From assembly GCA_027563935.2 (NCBI GenBank), contig CM050450.1, forward strand, positions 6,555,957-6,619,956: a stretch of 64,000 nucleotides of DNA, given 5' to 3'. Position 1 is the stretch's first letter. Each line of letters begins with the position of its first letter. Position numbers and translations under genes: made by a program. Of this stretch, positions 60,534 through 64,000 are shown one piece after another. The stretch is from Costus lasius. Its lineage: Eukaryota; Streptophyta; Magnoliopsida; Zingiberales; Costaceae. A model generated the notes under the pieces. That model was not told the origin of the DNA. It was given only the letters and a program-made list of their open reading frames with translations, and ran no database searches.

Positions 60534-61802
60534 TGTCTCGCCTCGGTCGGATCGGACTGAAAACAGCCCTTAAACGCTGTCTCAGGGCAATCCGGCGGAA
60601 CACCGGAACGTAACTCGCCCTAGGATTTCCGACCCAAAATTTGAAACCCTATCTCCCCGAATAATTTTTATCCCCAAATACAAGATCGCACGGAGAAAAT
60701 CCTAACCCCAAATTTAGAAATCCGGAAAGAAACGGAACCCTAAATTAAATACCTCCTCTGGTCAACGATTTTGACCAGTCAACGTCGACTTCACCAAATT
60801 AAATCGAGTCGCTGACGTCCGCCTGACGTCAGCCTCTGATTTTGATTTCTGCCGCGCCGATTACTCGTTGCTGGCGTCGTGCCGACGTCAGCCGCCGATT
60901 TCGAAATCGAATCGATTTCGATCGAAATCGCGGGTTGACCGTTTGACTCTTGCCTCGTTTCGAATGCCCGACGCGTTCGAAACTCGCGTCGTCTTCAACC
61001 TCGCGACGCCGCCCGCGTCGTCGCTGCAGTCGAGCGCCGCCGCGCTCTGGATTCCGTTGGAACAAAGGGGAAGGCCGTCGCCTCCCGTCGTCGTAGAACA
61101 GGGGAAGGAGATAGAAAGTAATGCTTCATTTATTCCTTGACGAAGGTTTACAAACCTCTCCTCTCGACGCCCGCCGGCGCCCCCATCCCACCCTCGCCGG
61201 TCGTCTCTCTAGACGCCGGTTACATTCGCTGTGTTTCTCTCGTCCTCTCGTCGGCACCGTCGCGCCGACCTTCGCCCCTGGCGGCATCAGAGCCCTGCTC
61301 TGGAAGAGGCGACGGCGCCTCGCCGTCGCCGGTGGAGTCGCTCCCCGGCGCTCTCTGTGTGGTGACGCCTCCGCGCACCCCGATCTCGTCGCCTTCAAGC
61401 TTCTTATAGAGAAGCTTTGCCGCGTCCGCCTTCGTCGCTCACCCCGTAAGCGTCGTCTCTGTCGCGTGGACCGCGTCTTCCGCCGAAGCTCGCGTGAGCG
61501 ACGAGGATGCCGCCTCGACGCCGTCCGAGTCTCCCGCGCCGCCCGTCCGCGTCCGTGAAGATCGGAGGAGATCGCGTCCGCAGGCTGCCGCTGTCACCGA
61601 ATCCTCCGCAGCTTCCGAACTCCACGGGGAAGACGACGCGGAGCTTGCGCGTCTTCCCAATCTCGCAGCCGTTTGATTTTGGGTCAACATCCAATGTTGA
61701 CTCGGTTAATTTCTTCCGCGGTTGGGCTAGGCTGTGGGTGCATCGCTTGGGTTTGGCTGCAGGATTGGGCTTGGGCCGGACCGCCTGAACCGGGCCCTAA
61801 CA
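60534..61802. mobile_element. Solo LTR inside last exon of PDIL5-2 copy B
   Basis: The 1269-bp sequence starts TGTCTCG, ends CCTAACA and is flanked by the 5-bp target duplication CCAAG (60529-60533 and 61803-61807). Copy A has a single CCAAG at the same coding position and no insert. The LTR is clearly related to, but diverged from, the LTRs at 32235 and 35171 (shared CGGCGGAACACCG and end sequences). It therefore belongs to the same family and arose by LTR-LTR recombination after insertion. Confidence 0.93.
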
Positions 61803-61846
61803 CCAAGAGCGGCGAAGACTATCAACCAGGGGATAAGGAAGACTAG

Positions 61847-63454
61847 GATCGGTTCAAGGGAAACTGGGACTATTTCTCACCATACACTGCGATTTTTTAT
61901 TGTTTTTCCCCTTGCTTAGTGCCCTTTTGGTAGGTAATAATACTGTATTTATCTTAGATTTTCAGTGTAAGAAATTCATGGCACGTATTGCTGCATCATT
62001 CAGGTAGCTGGAGCTCTTGTTCAATGCAAGGATTTATTCTTGAAACAAAGTAGCTGACACGTTGCGTGCAGTATTCACTTCATTGACTAGAGAGATGTGC
62101 TGAAAGAATAAAATATCTGATAAAATTTTTATTAAATAAATTTATAAATGAGTTTAAATTGATAAGGATAAAAATCTAGGAAACGCTCATGAGTGAATTT
62201 CAATCTTTAGAGGTTAAAATGAATTTTTTTTTTATTAGTTGATTTTTGGTTTTGATACTGTGAATCTTGATTTCGATAGAATCAAGTGAAAAAAAAATGG
62301 AAATCATACTAATTTCGTAAATTTATACTGTATTTCTTTGGAGAAAAAAATATAAGGGAAATAATAAAAACATAATTCTTTTCTTATTTCAATTGTGAGA
62401 AAAGAAAGAAATGATAGATAAGCAATTTGAACTTATATACTTTTTCTTTTCTCTCTAAAACGGGGAGAAAACTAGATGGGCGCTCACAGCTCACTCTACG
62501 CTCGTGACTTATCCATGTCTTGCCTTTTGACTTCTCTTGCTCTCCCTCTTCCAGCTGCATCCCTTCGTCACTCTCTTGCTTTCAGCTGCCTCTCAACTCA
62601 GTGTTGTCCGCCCTTCAGCGGCGCTCCTCGCAAACGTTTACCCTCTCTTGCATAAGATACGATCCCTTTCTTGTTTGGTATGATCTCTTATTTTTTTTCA
62701 TCTAGGGCTTTTGATTTCTTATATGCTTTCTCATTGCCATCGAAGCCTCTTCCAAAGCAATCTCAATTCCTCTTATTGTCATATCAGCCAAATAGCGGAG
62801 TCTCGTATAAAAAGGGGCCTTATAATTTCCTCATACATCCTCTTTTTGATGTTTAAATTTGATCAAGACTGTAGGTGTACAAATAGTGAAGAAATAACCC
62901 TTCATATTTTATTTCTTTCCAATGAAATAGAGAAAAGAAAAGAAAATTATTTTTTAATCCTTTCATCATATATTCTTTCTCTTTTACCTTTCCATCCCCT
63001 TAAAGAAATACAGTGTTAAGCTTTCCAAGTAAAAAGGAAGTAAATATCTTAGACGGCTGCGGGTTGCCTCCTCTAGCTTGAAAATTCAATGAAAAATAAC
63101 TTAAAAATTCTAAAGCCAATGAAATAAATATCTTACACATATATTTTATGTATGATTTATATTTGTACGTATAATATAACATAAAACTATGTAATACACA
63201 TTTTACTTTAAGTATATATTTTCTATACTTCTTTTATACCTTCCAATAAGAAGTTATATCTTTTAATTAGAATAAAGCAAAATTATAAAAGTAGTTAGTT
63301 CGGCAATAATAATAATAATGGCAAGATATATTTTTAAAAAGTATTAAAGGTATAAAACAAAAGTGATATAACATATCCTATACTATGGATTTTAAAGAGA
63401 GAGTAAGATGATGATTATAAATCTCCAATACTTAAAAAAGATAATAATAATAAT

Positions 63455-63458
<4 letters not shown>
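61847..63458. other. 3' flank of PDIL5-2 copy B
   Basis: No gene is recognised. The sequence aligns with copy A 3' flank; the empty sites of the MITE (near 62500) and the hAT element (near 62680) lie here. Confidence 0.6.

Positions 63459-63529
<71 letters not shown>
63459..63529. repeat. (AT)n microsatellite
   Basis: About 35 AT units; copy A has only a short AT run at the matching place (about 5690). Confidence 0.95.
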
Positions 63530-63532
<3 letters not shown>

Positions 63533-63710
63533 GTAGACAGGATAAAATATGAAAGATTTTTTTAAAAAAATGTAATTAGTTATTCAAGTAAAAACATAAA
63601 TAGAGAAAATATAACCAATCATATGACTGCAGAAAAGTTAATAATGGAAAAAATGCATTTACTCAAATAAAATATATTTTAAAGACCTTATATTTTTTTA
63701 AAAAATGAAA

Positions 63711-63807
63711 AAAAAAATAAAAAAAGACAAAAAAAAAGGAGGAAAGAGTGAAAAAGATGAATAATAACACGTAACCTTATATTCTAAATTAATTCACGCA
63801 TATATAA

Positions 63808-63844
<37 letters not shown>

Positions 63845-63923
63845 AATAAAAAAAGACAAAAAAAGGAGGAAAGAGTGAAAAAGATGAATAATAACACGTA
63901 ACCTTATATTCTAAATTAATTCA

Positions 63924-63961
<38 letters not shown>
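63711..63961. repeat. Local tandem duplication of about 127 bp with AT tracts
   Basis: A block containing GGAGGAAAGAGTG and TCTAAATTAATTCACGCATA occurs twice (about 63711-63838 and 63841-63960). Copy A has a single block near 5880-5960, so the duplication is private to copy B. Confidence 0.85.
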
Positions 63962-63965
<4 letters not shown>

Positions 63966-64000
63966 CATAAATTATAACAAAACTTTTTTAGGCACAAATA

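Larger units (their letters stand above)
55020..61846 (+). pseudogene. PDIL5-2-type protein disulfide isomerase, copy B (broken)
   Basis: Exons are 55020-55250, 56908-57011, 57265-57634, 58066-58373 and 60260-61846 (last one split). Exon 1 encodes a signal-like N terminus and a thioredoxin fold with the active site APWCGHCKRLAPE (C68, C71), so the family call is strong; the middle exons carry the non-catalytic thioredoxin-like domains. Three lesions break it. About 2 nt is missing near 57530, shifting frame within exon 3 before MMVAYNFDKVPAL. One extra T at about 60391-60395 lies in the membrane-anchor coding part, compared with copy A. A solo LTR (60534-61802) splits the C-terminal tail, which resumes at 61808 and ends at TAG 61844-61846. 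Single-base lesions could be sequencing errors, but the LTR is not. Confidence 0.88.
58987..64000. repeat. Segmental duplication, copy B (runs off window)
   Basis: Paralogous to 1-6000 as described there. It lacks the copy A insertions at 2351 and 2809 and has the solo LTR at 60534. Confidence 0.9.

Overview
The window is plant nuclear DNA, most likely from a monocot. The genes have many introns with GT-AG borders, the intergenic sequence is AT-rich, and LTR retrotransposons, hAT elements and Tourist-like MITEs are dense and nested. A two-domain GNA-type mannose-binding lectin with a signal peptide points to a monocot (aroid, yam or similar); the species cannot be fixed from sequence alone. 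No bacterial, phage or CRISPR-type system is present.

Layout. 1-6000: 3' end of a membrane-anchored protein disulfide isomerase gene (PDIL5-2 type, copy A) and its downstream flank, carrying a MITE and a 1.75-kb hAT element that holds an intact RING-H2 gene. 6176-8398: a second, decayed copy of the same hAT/RING element with a nested MITE. 8603-13107: a B3-domain gene and an aldo-keto reductase (AKR4C type) gene in divergent orientation. 13802-22047: a complete but inactive Ty3 chromovirus. 23362-25611: a second copy of the B3/AKR pair in which AKR is cut after exon 1. 25767-31355: a PWP1-like WD40 gene with a stop codon and missing WD exons. 32235-36445: a gag-only LTR element on the minus strand. 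39415-40209: the lectin gene. 40673-41256: a hAT MITE. 41469-42868: 5' exons of a Yip1-family gene, cut off by an Athila-type Ty3 element (43057 to about 52660). The 3' part of that element is followed by an inverted copy, forming a palindrome of about 4 kb. 55020-61846: PDIL5-2 copy B, broken by two frameshifts and by a solo LTR in its last exon. 61847-64000: downstream flank of copy B, paralogous to 1582-6000.

The locus has been shaped by two segmental duplications (PDIL5-2 3' end plus flank, about 59 kb apart; and the B3/AKR pair, about 15 kb apart), then by transposon insertion and gene decay. Paralogous empty sites date several insertions to after the PDIL5-2 duplication. Genes that look intact are the two B3 genes, the first AKR gene, the lectin, the hAT-borne RING-H2 gene and the visible last exon of PDIL5-2 copy A. 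PWP1, Yip1, AKR copy 2, RING copy 2 and PDIL5-2 copy B appear broken. The most unusual items are the RING-H2 gene carried inside a non-autonomous hAT family, the Athila fold-back palindrome, and the joining of an AKR promoter plus first exon to the PWP1 locus.
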